Shown in pieces: positions 30,525 to 40,517 of a stretch of 64,000 bases of DNA; within the stretch, counting starts at the first letter, position 1, and each line of letters starts with the position of its first letter. A program made the position numbers and the translations under genes. The DNA is from Spiroplasma ixodetis (GTDB lineage: Bacteria > Bacillota_I > Bacilli_A > Mycoplasmatales > VBWQ01): positions 124,001 to 188,000 of the forward strand of contig NZ_AP026933.1 of NCBI RefSeq assembly GCF_027923845.1, in the 5' to 3' direction. The notes beneath the pieces were generated by a model. The model saw only the letters and a list, made by a program, of their open reading frames with translations, was not told the DNA's origin and made no database searches.

Positions 30525-31130
30525 TTATTTTTTATTATTTTCATCATCTTCTTTAACAACTTTAACAGTCATATTTTTATGATCAAAAATAGTTTTTAAA
30601 TTACCTTCACTAACAACAGTTTTAGTGTTATCTGGTTCTGTAATATTATCCTTAACAACTGATTTAGTTTTAACAACTTTTTCTTTTGTAAGTTCTTTTT
30701 TTACTTTACTAACTACTGATTTTGGCTCTTTAATAATAGGAGTTACTACTTCAGAAATTACTTCTTTTTTTACTTCATCTTTAATTACTGGTTTTGATTG
30801 TTCAGTCTTCTTATCAACAAGACTTTTACCACCAAGTAAGATATCAGTAATTAATACCTTTGTATATGGCTGACGGTGTCCATACATTGTTTTTGAATTT
30901 TTCTTAGGTTTATATTTAAACACTCGAATCTTTTTTGATTTATCTTGTTTAATAATCTCACCATGAACTTCAGCACCTTTTAGGAAAGGTTTACCGAATT
31001 GTTGATCAATCATCAATATTTTGTCAAAAATAATCTTATCTTTAGCTTTGCCAACAAGTTTTTCAACAAAAATCTCTTGACCATAGGAAACGTTAATTTG
31101 TTTTCCTCCTGTTTGAATAACTACAAACAT
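30525..31130 (-). CDS. rplU: 50S ribosomal protein bL21 with long C-terminal extension
   Basis: Large-subunit protein binding 23S rRNA. The first 100 residues are a normal bL21 (MFVVIQTGGKQINVSYGQEI, KSKKIRVFKYKPKKNSKTMYGHRQPYT). Residues 105-201 are an added Lys/Val/Glu/Thr-rich tail about as long as the core, low in complexity. Similar added tails occur on other mollicute ribosomal proteins, including rpmE here. First gene of the operon; ATG 31130 with a GGAGGTAAT site upstream. Confidence 0.9.
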   Translation of the reverse strand: MFVVIQTGGKQINVSYGQEIFVEKLVGKAKDKIIFDKILMIDQQFGKPFLKGAEVHGEIIKQDKSKKIRVFKYKPKKNSKTMYGHRQPYTKVLITDILLGGKSLVDKKTEQSKPVIKDEVKKEVISEVVTPIIKEPKSVVSKVKKELTKEKVVKTKSVVKDNITEPDNTKTVVSEGNLKTIFDHKNMTVKVVKEDDENNKK

Positions 31131-31222
31131 TTTTCTTATTACCTCCAGTTTAGACTCGCCTTATAGGTGGAATAAATCACTTGTTAACCTAAAGTAGAGC
31201 GGTTGAAACTGCATAAACAGTC
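31131..31222 (-). promoter_or_regulatory. Candidate L21 leader (autoregulatory RNA)
   Basis: The 90-base untranslated leader ahead of rplU contains AGGCGAGTCTAAACTGGAGG just before the gene and several short complementary stretches. The arrangement resembles the L21 leader known in Firmicutes, thought to bind L21. This is by position and partial resemblance only. Confidence 0.4.
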
Positions 31223-31228
31223 TTAAAT

Positions 31229-31256
31229 ATTATAAAGTATTTTTTATTAAAAGCAA
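31229..31256 (-). promoter_or_regulatory. SigA-type promoter of the rplU operon
   Basis: On the minus strand TTGCTT (31256-31251), 16 bases, then TATAAT (31234-31229), about 100 bases upstream of rplU. Confidence 0.6.
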
Positions 31257-31375
31257 TACAAAATTTAGTAATTATACACATAATTTAAATATAAAAATTA
31301 CTAAAAAAGAAAAATAAAAAAATATATCTTTAATATTTAATGTAACTATAATTATATCTACACTAAATTATGTAA

Positions 31376-32316
31376 CGAACTTCTCCCCACATGTACTTGT
31401 GGAGGAAACAATGAAATTGAATGAGTTCAATAATACTTTTCAAACTGAAAAACAATGTCTTGCATATATAGCAAGTTTGAAACAAATCAAATGTAGTAGG
31501 TGTTCTAGTTTTAATTTGAATACTTCTAATTTAAGAAGAATGAGATGTTTGAAATGTCATCAAACATTCAGTATTCTCACGGGCACTATATTTTCAAAGT
31601 CACAAACACCTTTAATATCTTGGTTTTATCTCATTTTTAGATGAATAAACACCAAACATGGAATTCCATCAACTGATGTTGCAAAAGAATTGGGAGTGAC
31701 CTTGAAAACAGCTTGAAGAATGGGTCATAAAATCCGAAGTGCCATTGCTAAACAAAAACCTCAATTCATTGTTGAAGGCATAGTGCAAATGGATGAAATG
31801 TATCTTTCACATATGGGGTTTAAAAAACAAGGAAGATCCTTGTTGAATAAAACCTTGATTGTTGGTATTTATGAAAAAACAACCAACAATCTGATTGTGA
31901 AAGTATTGAAAAACGCAAACAGTAAAAATCTTTTGCAGTTTGCAATAAACCACATTTCTTCAAAGTGTGTTGTACATACTGATTTTTGAAAAGGATATCG
32001 CGATTTGAAATCGGTTTTCACTAAGCATGAAACAGTTAACCATCAAGATGGCTATGTTTCAAAAACTGGTGTAAATACCAACCAAATTGAGTCAGTATGA
32101 AAACATATACGAAGAACATTTAAAACACATATCAAAGTTGCAAAACATCATATTCATTTATATGCAAAAGAAGCTGCATATAAATTCAATAACATACCTA
32201 GTTTTGAAACTGTAATGCTATGTTTTATTTAAAAATGTGGGGAGAAGTTCGTAGATAGGCTTTTCTCAGCATTTATGTGATAAGATTTAAAAATAGTACA
32301 TAAAGGGAGAAAAGCC
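31376..32316 (+). mobile_element. IS1595-family element, subtype A (copy A3), complete
   Basis: 941 bp with duplication TTATGTAA on both sides (31368-31375 and 32317-32324). Inserted between the rplU promoter region and the next gene, harming no coding sequence. Confidence 0.9.
31411..32232 (+). CDS. IS1595-family transposase, subtype A (copy A3)
   Basis: 273-residue intact frame with zinc ribbon and catalytic motifs, same as copy A2. Confidence 0.9.
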
Positions 32317-32391
32317 TTATGTAATTAATATTTTTTTATAATTATTATTAAAATTATGATATTATTTTTCTAAACTTAATATAAGTTTTTA

Positions 32392-32427
32392 ACTCATTAC
32401 TTGTTAAAAAGTAAATGAGTTTTTTTA
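32392..32427 (+). terminator. Hairpin with T-run ahead of the 165-residue gene
   Basis: ACTCATT plus ACTT pair with AAGT plus AATGAGT, followed by eight T. It lies 25 bases upstream of a start codon. A very similar hairpin precedes the gene at 54299, so it may be an attenuator rather than a simple terminator. Confidence 0.5.
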
Positions 32428-32452
32428 TTTTTAGAAAGGAAGATTAAAAGAG

Positions 32453-32950
32453 GTGGCTAAAGATAAAAATATCATTAATGAAACAATTGATTATTTACCA
32501 TTGTTTAGTGCTGGATTAGGAGCAATTGACGGTTTTTCATGAACAAATCCAGTGCCTGTTACCAACATTGCGATTGGTGCTGCAGCCGGAGGAATAGCAG
32601 GTTATCAAATTAAAAAAGCTGTAAAAAATAAAGATAAAAATAAAACTAAAGTTGGAACATCATTAATTTGTGGTGCTGGTGCTGGTGTATTAAATCCAGA
32701 AGCATCATTAATGAATACATTAAAAGCAACTGCTGGTGGTATTGTAATTGCTAAAGGTGGTAAATATATTGTTGATAAAGGCAGTAGTTATGTAAAATCT
32801 AGACCAGAATATCAAATATTGAAACAAGGATATAAAATTAATAAAAAAGTAAATAAGATTCAAGATTTTTCTTCAATAAAAAAAGAAGCAAATTCACTAA
32901 ATTCACAAAAAAAATCTTCAACAAATCAATATAAATTAAAACTAATGTAA
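32453..32950 (+). CDS. Gly/Ala-rich membrane-inserting protein, 165 residues
   Basis: GTG at 32453 is chosen because the frame is open from there and AAAGGAAG lies upstream; ATG at 32552 would lose the first hydrophobic part. Residues 10-60 and 70-110 are Gly/Ala-rich and hydrophobic (LPLFSAGLGAIDGFSW, IGAAAGGIAGYQIKKAV, ICGAGAGVLNPEASL, KATAGGIVIAKGG), like glycine-zipper membrane proteins. The C-terminal third is basic and polar. It shares its upstream hairpin and general plan with the broken gene at 54299-55698. No family recognised; a phage or plasmid membrane protein is possible. Confidence 0.55.
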
Positions 32951-33132
32951 ACTGATCAATAGTAAATTAAAATATTAGGGAGCATACCGATGTTGTCAAT
33001 AATATTCAAATTTGTCTTTAAATTATAAGATTAGACGAGAATAATTTAGACTTCAATATGCAATTGTATGTTAATTTTAACACTTACTAAATATTAGTCA
33101 ACAATAGTACTTACTTTTATAACTCAAAAATT

Positions 33133-33155
33133 CTTATTAAAGCATCTTTAATAAG
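33133..33155. terminator. Bidirectional terminator-like hairpin
   Basis: CTTATTAAA and TTTAATAAG arms with a 5-base loop. T-rich on the right (TTTTATTTTATTTTT) and A-rich on the left. It could end both the 165-residue gene and the ISLre2-type remnant. Between 32951 and 33132 I see no gene. Confidence 0.45.
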
Positions 33156-33383
33156 TTTTATTTTATTTTTGGTTTTTTAAAATCTTTAATTTTAATTTAT
33201 AATAACTGGATGGCAGTATTTATTTGATAGCATTTAAAATTAACCATTTTTGTATACATATCAATGTTATAGGTTCTATCACCAATCATTTTTTTTAAAA
33301 TTTGTTTAATATTAGTTTCAGTAAAGCAACCAATATTTTCAACTAGTGCTTGGTTTAATACACCATCTTTTGCATTAATAAAA

Positions 33384-34323
33384 GGCTTTTCTCCCTTTAT
33401 GTACTATTTTTAAATCTTATCACATAAATGCTGAGAAAAGCCTATCTACGAACTTCTCCCCACATTTTTAAATAAAACATAGCATTACAGTTTCAAAACT
33501 AGGTATGTTATTGAATTTATATGCAGCTTCTTTTGCATATAAATGAATATGATGTTTTGCAACTTTGATATGTGTTTTAAATGTTCTTCGTATATGTTTT
33601 CATACTGACTCAATTTGGTTGGTATTTACACCAGTTTTTGAAACATAGCCATCTTGATGGTTAACTGTTTCATGCTTAGTGAAAACCGATTTCAAATCGC
33701 GATATCCTTTTCAAAAATCAGTATGTACAACACACTTTGAAGAAATGTGGTTTATTGCAAACTGCAAAAGATTTTTACTGTTTGCGTTTTTCAATACTTT
33801 CACAATCAGATTGTTGGTTGTTTTTTCATAAATACCAACAATCAAGGTTTTATTCAACAAGGATCTTCCTTGTTTTTAAACCCCATATGTGAAAGATACA
33901 TTTCATCCATTTGCACTATGCCTTCAACAATGAATTGAGGTTTTTGTTTAGCAATGGCACTTCGGATTTTATGACCCATTCTTCAAGCTGTTTTCAAGGT
34001 CACTCCCAATTCTTTTGCAACATCAGTTGATGGAATTCCATGTTTGGTGTTTATTCATCTAAAAATGAGATAAAACCAAGATATTAAAGGTGTTTGTGAC
34101 TTTGAAAATATAGTGCCCGTGAGAATACTGAATGTTTGATGACATTTCAAACATTTCATTCTTCTTAAATTAGAAGTATTCAAATTAAAACTAGAACACC
34201 TACTACATTTGATTTGTTTCAAACTTGCTATATATGCAAGACATTGTTTTTCAGTTTGAAAAGTATTATTGAACTCATTCAATTTCATTGTTTCCTCCAC
34301 AAGTACATGTGGGGAGAAGTTCG
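33384..34323 (-). mobile_element. IS1595-family element, subtype A (copy A4)
   Basis: 940 bp, one base shorter than other subtype A copies. Duplication TAATAAAA on both sides (33376-33383 and 34324-34331). Confidence 0.9.
33468..34288 (-). pseudogene. IS1595-family transposase, frameshifted (copy A4)
   Basis: One T is missing in the run at about 33873-33878 (the GFKKQGR codons), shifting the frame just after the first catalytic Asp. Otherwise identical in style to A2. Confidence 0.88.
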
Positions 34324-34774
34324 TAATAAAATAACCAACTTTTAATTTTTTATATTGCAAAGTTAATGATTGCAAAAAATCAATTAATTCATAATATTGA
34401 CCTTTTTCAAATAAATTTATTGCATTTTGATAGTGTAATTTAGCAATTTGATTTTTTCTTCTTCCATCCATTATACCAAGAAATAAAACATGAAAAGCAT
34501 GGAATTTATCTAAAATAAATTTAGCATTTAAAATTGTAGCAGTTTTTCTAATTCATTTTGCACTATCACCACAAACTATTAAATTTGCTTGGTCAAAATT
34601 TTCAAAAAATAAATTACCATATTTTTCAATTAATTTTGCAGTTTTTTCAGCACCAATTTCTGTTTTTGATACTCTTATTTGACATGCTGCTCTTTTATTG
34701 GATGGGTTACACTTTATTGGACACTAATTACGTAGACAAGTGAACAAATTTGTTAAAAGAAAGGAACTATAATT

Positions 34775-35053
34775 ATGACCAATATTAACTCATATACCGA
34801 CGAATTTAAAAAGCAAATAGTAGCTTTATATCAAAGTGGTAAGTCAGTGTCTTGTCTTGCTAAAGAATATAATGTTACAAGAGCAGCTACTTATAAATGA
34901 ATTAAACAATTTACTAATTCAGGTAGTTTTAAAATTAAAAATAATCTTTCAGATTTAGAAAAACAATTAATTCAAGCAAATAAAGAATTAAAACAGTTAC
35001 GAATGGAAAATGATATTTTAAAGCAAGCAGCACTAATAATAGGCAGAAAATAG
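34775..35053 (+). CDS. IS3-family OrfA (IS3-a, copy 1)
   Basis: 92 residues, ATG 34775 after AAAGGAA. Helix-turn-helix near residues 15-40 (GKSVSCLAKEYNVTRAATYKWIKQF), then a leucine-zipper-like helix (LSDLEKQLIQANKELKQLRMENDILKQAAL). It binds the element ends and dimerises. A -1 shift near its end would join OrfB. Confidence 0.85.
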
Positions 35054-35890
35054 AAATTATTACTAAAAATAAAGTTAAATATAAAATTCGCACAATGTGT
35101 CGTTTTTTAAAACTCTCTAAATCAACATATTATTTTAATTTAAAGAAAAAGAAAAAATTCAAAATAATATTTATGATGAAGCTGTTATTAGTGCTTTTAA
35201 AGAAAATAAAGAAGTTTATGGTACTAGAAGATTAAAAGTCATACTAGCAAACCAAGAAATTTATTTATCACGCAGAAAAATTAAAAAAATTATGAATAAG
35301 CATAATTTAATATCAAAATACACTAAATTATCATTCAAAAATCATCATAATAAAGTCAATGATAGTCAAATTACCAATCTTGTTAATAGAGACTTTAATA
35401 ATAGAATTAAAAATGAAGTTATTGTCAGTGATTTAACTTATGTTCAAGTTAATGGTAAATGAAACTATATTTGCCTATTAGTAGACCTGTACAACCGCGA
35501 AATTATTGGACATAGTGTTGGAGTTAAAAAGATGCATCATTAGTACATCAAGCATTTATGCACTCAAATCGCTGTTTAAAAGATATTCAAATATTTCATA
35601 GCGATCGCGGTAATGAATTCAATAATAAAACTATTGATAAACTTTTATTAGCATTCAATATTACCCGTTCTTTAAGCAAAAAAGGATGTCCTTATGACAA
35701 TGCTGTTGCTGAAGCAACTTTTAAAACTTTCAAAACAGAGTTTATTAATGATAAAAATTTTACATCATTAATCCAATTAAAATTAGAATTATTTGATTAC
35801 ATAAATTGATATAACAACATAAGAATTCACAGCACTCTAAACTACCTAACTCCCGTTAAATATCATGAACAAATGTCTACCAAAAAATAG
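35036..35890 (+). pseudogene. IS3-family OrfB integrase, two frameshifts (IS3-a, copy 1)
   Basis: Coding pieces lie in three frames: NRQKIEIITKNKVKYKIRT, then KENKEVYGTRRLKV to IIGHSVGVKK, then ASLVHQAFMHSNRC to STKK (TAG 35888-35890). The rve core is recognisable with VSDLTY, FHSDRGNEF and CPYDNAVAEATF. One base is missing in A-runs near 35145 and near 35527. Copy 2 has the same two defects, so they predate duplication. Confidence 0.8.
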
Positions 35891-35913
35891 TCCTAAAAAG
35901 GGTTGCCATTCCA

Positions 35914-37361
35914 AATTTATAATCATCATTTAAACCTTTATTAATTGACATATTAGAATAGATATATTTTGATAACATAATTATTATTTGTTTAAAAATT
36001 TGTATTTGTGGTAATTTTATGTAATTTGGATAATCAAGTTCTCATTGTTTAAATAAATTACTAATTACTTCATCAGATTTTTGTCCTTCAAATTTAGCAC
36101 GTAATTTATCTAACTCATTTGGTTGATTTGGATTTAAAGATGCACCATCAAAATTTCTATTATATGTATAAGTGTAAGTTAACATATCTAATAATACTTT
36201 TTGTAAACTATCAATTGGTGGTTTATCATTTACTTCAATTTCAATTGAATTAAAGTTCTGTGATAACTCAATAGCAATATATTTACTAGGATATGGTGGG
36301 GTTGGTTCTCTATGACTATATAATATATATTGTTCATTCTTTTTCATTTCAAAATCAGCTAATTTTTTCGGTATTGGGGATGGTCCATCATATTTACCAA
36401 TTTTAGCATATGTTATTTTTGCATTATTAATAATTTCTTTTCTTGTTTCAGTTCCACCACCAATAGCAATTAAATCTAAAACTGATTTTTCTTGTCCAAT
36501 AAATTGTTTTGCTAAATTTCAAGGTAATATTTGTTCACTAAATCATTGTTGTAATATTCTAACTTTTGGTTGAGTTTCAATAGGCATTGATAACAACGGA
36601 AATGCTATCTTATCCTTGACAAATAACTTTGGGTATACTTCCATATTGTCAACTTCACCAAGTACCTTTATATTGCCAAAAATCATGCTTCTAGGGGCTT
36701 TAATTTTTAAACCAGTAACTTTTGTATCTTTATCTAATGGTTTTTGTAATTTAATAATGATTGGATAACCATCTCTTGTTTTAAAATCTTTGATTTTAAT
36801 GATAGTTATACTTTTAGTACTTCTTGTTTTTGGATTTTGATATGGTTGTGAATAATTATTAATGATATATAAATTATCAATATTATTTTCAGTTAATGGT
36901 TCATTTATACTAACTGCATATAATTTAAATTGATTTAATAAATTTATTTCTTGAAAAATTAAATTTTTAATATCAGTCATACTATATTCAATAGTATTAT
37001 CATTAATATTAGTACTTGCTCTTTGATTTAATTGCATAGTAAAGTCTGATGTTTCAGCTGCAATAGTTTTTAATACTTTTTCAATATCAATAAAACCAAT
37101 TTTAATAGTATTTGCTGAAAATCTTAAACTATTATTTTCATTATTTTTAAATAAACGTTCAATTTGATAAATATAAATTGTTCTTTTTTTAAATTCATCG
37201 TATGCTCTATTAATATCTGGGTCACTAGTAGTACGCATCATATTAGTAAAGTCATAAGGAATATTATCAATTAAATAATCATTTTCTACTTCTGCTTGAT
37301 TAAGTTTAGTTTGCTTCTGTTTCTGTGGAAACTTCGTTTGTGGTTTGTTGTTGTTTTCCAT
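35914..37361 (-). pseudogene. Portal-like phage protein, 3'-truncated by IS3-a
   Basis: ATG 37361 with AGGAGAGAAC upstream; about 483 residues in one frame (TGA as Trp) until the IS3 edge at 35914. The N-terminus is Lys/Gln-rich (NNNKPQTKFPQKQKQTK), the middle alpha/beta, with FIGQEKSVLDLIAIGGGTETRKEI and a long helical end. Size, Gln/Asn-rich helices and a preceding overlapping small gene suggest a portal or connector protein; the family is not recognised for certain. It is not present in the two other phage stretches of this window, so it fills a part they lack. Confidence 0.5.
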
Positions 37362-37507
37362 TGTTCTCTCCTATTAATTGGTTATTTTCGGGATTAAATA
37401 ATTTTAATTTAACTGTTAAATTATTAATTTCTTGTTCATCATTAATATTAAATGTTTTACTATTTAATACATCTTTATCCATACGTACTAATATTTGAAT
37501 AAATTTA
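37306..37507 (-). pseudogene. Phage gene, C-terminal fragment overlapping the portal-like gene
   Basis: A leftward frame enters from the IS1595 edge at 37507 and ends at TAA 37308-37306, about 66 residues: FIQILVRMDKDVLNSKTFNI, then a Glu/Thr/Gln-rich end. It overlaps the portal-like start by 56 bases and supplies its ribosome site. N-terminus lost. Confidence 0.45.
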
Positions 37508-38058
37508 GGCTTTTCTCCCTTTATGTACTATTTTTAAATTTTATCACATAAATGCTGAGAAAAGCCTATCTACGGACTTCTCTCCACATTTTTAAATCAA
37601 ACATAGCATTACAGTTTCAAAACTAGGTATCTTGTTGAATTTATATGCAGCTTCTTTAGTATATAAATGAACATGATGTTTTGCAACTTTGATATGTGTT
37701 TTAAATGTTCTTCTTATATGTTTTCAAACTGATTCAATCTGGTTGGTATTTACACCAATTTTTGAAACATAGCCATCTTGATGGTTAACTGTTTCATGCT
37801 TAGTGAAAACTGATTTAAAATCGCAATATCCTTTTCAAGAATCAGTATATACAAGACATTTTGAAGAAATGTGGTTTATTGCAAACTGCAAAAGATTTTT
37901 ACTGTTTGCGTTTTTCAATACTTTCACAATTAAATTATTGGTTGTTTTTTGATAAATTCCAACAATCAAGGTTTTATTCACCAAGGATCTTCCTTGTTTT
38001 TTAAAACCCATATGTGAAAGATACATTTCATCAATTTGCACTGTACCTTCAACAATAA
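37508..38058 (-). mobile_element. IS1595-family element, subtype B (copy B5), 5' part missing
   Basis: The right end with the hairpin is at 37508. Homology stops at about 38058, so the transposase N-terminus and left end are lost. The inner repeat has a changed base (TCTCTCCACA). Confidence 0.85.
37592..38058 (-). pseudogene. IS1595-family transposase, C-terminal fragment (copy B5)
   Basis: About 155 residues from GTVQIDEMYL to the C-terminus remain. The zinc ribbon and start are gone. Confidence 0.85.
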
Positions 38059-38096
38059 GGGCGTATCAAGTTAATGGTTAGATTTAATAAGAACTT

Positions 38097-38123
38097 AAAT
38101 GAGAGATAATACTCTCATTTTTT
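38097..38123 (+). terminator. Rho-independent terminator
   Basis: Perfect 9-bp arms AAATGAGAG and CTCTCATTT with a 6-base loop and a T-run on the right. It lies in the 88-base scrap between IS copies B5 and A5, so the gene it served is gone. Confidence 0.6.
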
Positions 38124-38146
38124 AATTGTTAAACAATTATAATTAA

Positions 38147-39087
38147 CGAACTTCTCCCCACATGTACTTGTGGAGGAAACAATGAAATTGAATGAGTTCA
38201 ATAATACTTTTCAAACTGAAAAACAATGTCTTGCATATATAGCAAGTTTGAAACAAATCAAATGTAGTAGGTGTTCTAGTTTTAATTTGAATACTTCTAA
38301 TTTAAGAAGAATGAGATGTTTGAAATGTCATCAAACATTCAGTATTCTCACGGGCACTATATTTTCAAAGTCACAAACACCTTTAATATCTTGGTTTTAT
38401 CTCATTTTTAGATGAATAAACACCAAACATGGAATTCCATCAACTGATGTTGCAAAAGAATTGGGAGTGACCTTGAAAACAGCTTGAAGAATGGGTCATA
38501 AAATCCGAAGTGCCATTGCTAAACAAAAACCTCAATTCATTGTTGAAGGCATAGTGCAAATGGATGAAATGTATCTTTCACATATGGGGTTTAAAAAACA
38601 AGGAAGATCCTTGTTGAATAAAAACTTGATTGTTGGTATTTATGAAAAAACAACCAACAATCTGATTGTGAAAGTATTGAAAAACGCAAACAGTAAAAAT
38701 CTTTTGCAGTTTGCAATAAACCACATTTCTTCAAAGTGTGTTGTACATACTGATTTTTGAAAAGGATATCGCGATTTGAAATCGGTTTTCACTAAGCATG
38801 AAACAGTTAACCATCAAGATGGCTATGTTTCAAAAACTGGTGTAAATACCAACCAAATTGAGTCAGTATGAAAACATATACGAAGAACATTTAAAACACA
38901 TATCAAAGTTGCAAAACATCATATTCATTTATATGCAAAAGAAGCTGCATATAAATTCAATAACATACCTAGTTTTGAAACTGTAATGCTATGTTTTATT
39001 TAAAAATGTGGGGAGAAGTTCGTAGATAGGCTTTTCTCAGCATTTATGTGATAAGATTTAAAAATAGTACATAAAGGGAGAAAAGCC
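38147..39087 (+). mobile_element. IS1595-family element, subtype A (copy A5), complete
   Basis: 941 bp with duplication ATAATTAA on both sides (38139-38146 and 39088-39095). Confidence 0.9.
38182..39003 (+). CDS. IS1595-family transposase, subtype A (copy A5)
   Basis: 273-residue intact frame; one private change (NKNLIVGIY for NKTLIVGIY). Confidence 0.9.
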
Positions 39088-39260
39088 ATAATTAATTATT
39101 TTATTAAACCAGCACTTTAATTAAAGTAATTAATTATTACATAACTAAATAAAAAAAATTATTTAGGCTATTGTGCTGGAATATTCCAATAGTAATTTTT
39201 GTCATGCTCTTTTAAAACTTGATATTTTTTGGTTCCCTTCCCCTAGAACCCCTACCCTCC

Positions 39261-39291
39261 AAGGCTTTGCTACTGTAAGTAGCAAAGCCTT
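39261..39291. promoter_or_regulatory. Leader hairpin 1 (perfect 14-bp stem)
   Basis: AAGGCTTTGCTACT and AGTAGCAAAGCCTT with a 3-base loop. In the leader of the rightward phage early genes, followed by TACGTA. Confidence 0.6.
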
Positions 39292-39315
39292 ACGTATATA
39301 AGTAGTTAGTAGTAT

Positions 39316-39348
39316 ATAAGCCTTATCACTGTAGGTGATAAGGCTTAT
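39316..39348. promoter_or_regulatory. Leader hairpin 2 (14-bp stem)
   Basis: ATAAGCCTTATCAC and GTGATAAGGCTTAT with a 5-base loop, 24 bases after hairpin 1. The two stems share the AAGGCTT core, and TACGTA recurs just before the start codon at 39367. Candidate origin, operator pair or riboregulator. Confidence 0.55.
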
Positions 39349-39366
39349 ACATAGAAAGGATACGTA

Positions 39367-39855
39367 ATGATTAATGTTAATTTAGATATTAAAAATAAAA
39401 TTAAAGAAACAACTAAAGGTATGTTATTAGAAATTGGTGAATATGAAACATGATTTCCAATTAAAGATACTACTATTAATCAAAATAATAAAAAAATAAC
39501 ATTAAAAATAATTGAAGATTTTAATTATAAATTAGGTAAAAAATCAATTACAAAAGATATTGAAAGTATTAAAGGTAGTGATATTTTAAAATATATTAAA
39601 AATATTTCAGATATTACTACAAATGAAAATGAATTAATATCTTGTGAATTTTATGAACAATATAATAGTTATTATATTTTTAAAAATGATAAAAATCAAG
39701 AATGTTTTAAGTACAACATTACATGAGAAGAAAACAGAAAAAGTTTTAAAATAAATAATCCATATAACGATAATGATTTAGCAATAAATTATATTGTTAC
39801 ACCAATGAAAGATATATCAACTCATAATGAAAAAATATTTTATTTAAATTATTAA
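39367..39855 (+). CDS. 162-residue phage early protein (pair of the 12478 gene)
   Basis: ATG 39367 after GAAAGGA; TAA 39853-39855. The C-terminal 50 residues closely match the protein at 12478-12996 (ECFKYNITWEENRKSFKINN, then NYIVT, then STHNEKIFYLN). The N-terminal part is Lys/Ile/Asn-rich and diverged. First gene of a rightward run of seven small genes ending in an ERF recombinase. Function unknown. Confidence 0.65.
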
Positions 39856-39868
39856 AAAGGAATAAATT

Positions 39869-39985
39869 ATGTTACTTAATGTTGAAAAAATAGAATTAAT
39901 TAAAAATTTATGTAATGAAAAATTACTTAAAAATCAAAAATATATTGAAATAGATGAAATATTAAAAATTATAGAAAGGGATTAA
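39869..39985 (+). CDS. 38-residue small protein
   Basis: ATG 39869 after AAAAGGAA; TAA 39983-39985. Helical, Lys/Glu/Ile-rich. Spacing and ribosome site suggest a translated phage gene; function unknown. Confidence 0.45.
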   Translation: MLLNVEKIELIKNLCNEKLLKNQKYIEIDEILKIIERD

Positions 39986-39990
39986 TAATT

Positions 39991-40113
39991 ATGGAATGTA
40001 GAGAATATAGAATTAAAGGTTCATGTGATATTTGTCATAAAAATTCATCATTTGCAAATAGAACTTGTAATAAATGTTTTTATAAATTAATTGGTGAAAA
40101 AAATGAAATGTAA
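39991..40113 (+). CDS. 40-residue zinc-ribbon miniprotein
   Basis: ATG 39991; TAA 40111-40113. Two Cys pairs, CDICHKNSSFANRTCNKC, form a compact zinc-ribbon pattern. It overlaps the next gene by 11 bases. Confidence 0.55.
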   Translation: MECREYRIKGSCDICHKNSSFANRTCNKCFYKLIGEKNEM

Positions 40114-40285
40114 TATTCATAATGAAAAATATATATGATTTTCTGAATTAGAAAATACATATTATTGTAATAAATGTATAAATGACATGATTGAAGAAGA
40201 TATGTATTTAACATCTAATAATTGAGATTACTTATATGAATATTATATTAATGAATTACAATTAGAAAATTTTAAAGGAGTGTAA
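40103..40285 (+). CDS. 60-residue protein with Cys/His cluster
   Basis: ATG 40103, inside the end of the previous gene; TAA 40283-40285. CNIH at residues 3-6 and CNKC near 23-26 could bind zinc. An acidic, aromatic helix follows. Small phage protein, function unknown. Confidence 0.55.
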
Positions 40286-40290
40286 ATATA

Positions 40291-40497
40291 ATGAATCAAT
40301 TAGAATTACAAAATGCAATAAAATTAATAGAAAAATTTGAAGAATTACAAGAAGAATTTAATAGTAAATATGAAGATTTAGAAATTAATATTGATGCTGA
40401 TGGTGATTTAAAAATTAATTGTGATTATTTTAATTATAAAAATGTAAATCAATTAGAACAAGTAATTATTGATTATAAAAGAATTATTAAAGGTTAA
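40291..40497 (+). CDS. 68-residue helical protein, relative of the 61-residue phage gene
   Basis: ATG 40291 after AAAGGAGTG; TAA 40495-40497. Acidic helix (EKFEELQEEFNSKYEDLEIN), then DADGDLKINCDYFNYKNVNQ and VIIDYKRIIKG. The pattern resembles the gene split at 7691-8825, linking this early region to the first phage copy. Confidence 0.6.
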   Translation: MNQLELQNAIKLIEKFEELQEEFNSKYEDLEINIDADGDLKINCDYFNYKNVNQLEQVIIDYKRIIKG

Positions 40498-40517
40498 AGA
40501 GAAAGTAGTGAATAAAT

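Larger units (their letters stand above)
33197..34698 (-). pseudogene. ISLre2-type (UPF0236 / Mbov_0401-like) transposase, C-terminal fragment split by IS1595
   Basis: Removing 33384-34323 and one TAATAAAA joins a frame from 34698 to TAA 33199-33197, about 184 residues. VCGDSAKWIRK carries the acidic residue typical of ISLre2-family transposases. FILDKFHAFHV and the helical MIGDRTYNIDMY tail also fit. The N-terminal half is missing where the IS3-type element begins. The family occurs as ICE-associated transposase in mycoplasmas. Confidence 0.6.
34699..35913 (+). mobile_element. IS3-family element (IS3-a, copy 1)
   Basis: 1215 bp from TGGATGGGTTAC to GGTTGCCATTCCA. No matching target duplication, and the left flank (ISLre2 remnant) and right flank (phage gene) are unrelated, so recombination between copies is likely. 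Copy 2 at 62457 is a clean insertion. Confidence 0.85.

Noticed and set aside
34055..34471. A 138-codon frame that looks like a fusion protein
   Set aside because: It is read-through from the ISLre2-type remnant into the IS1595 transposase; the junction is the insertion duplication.
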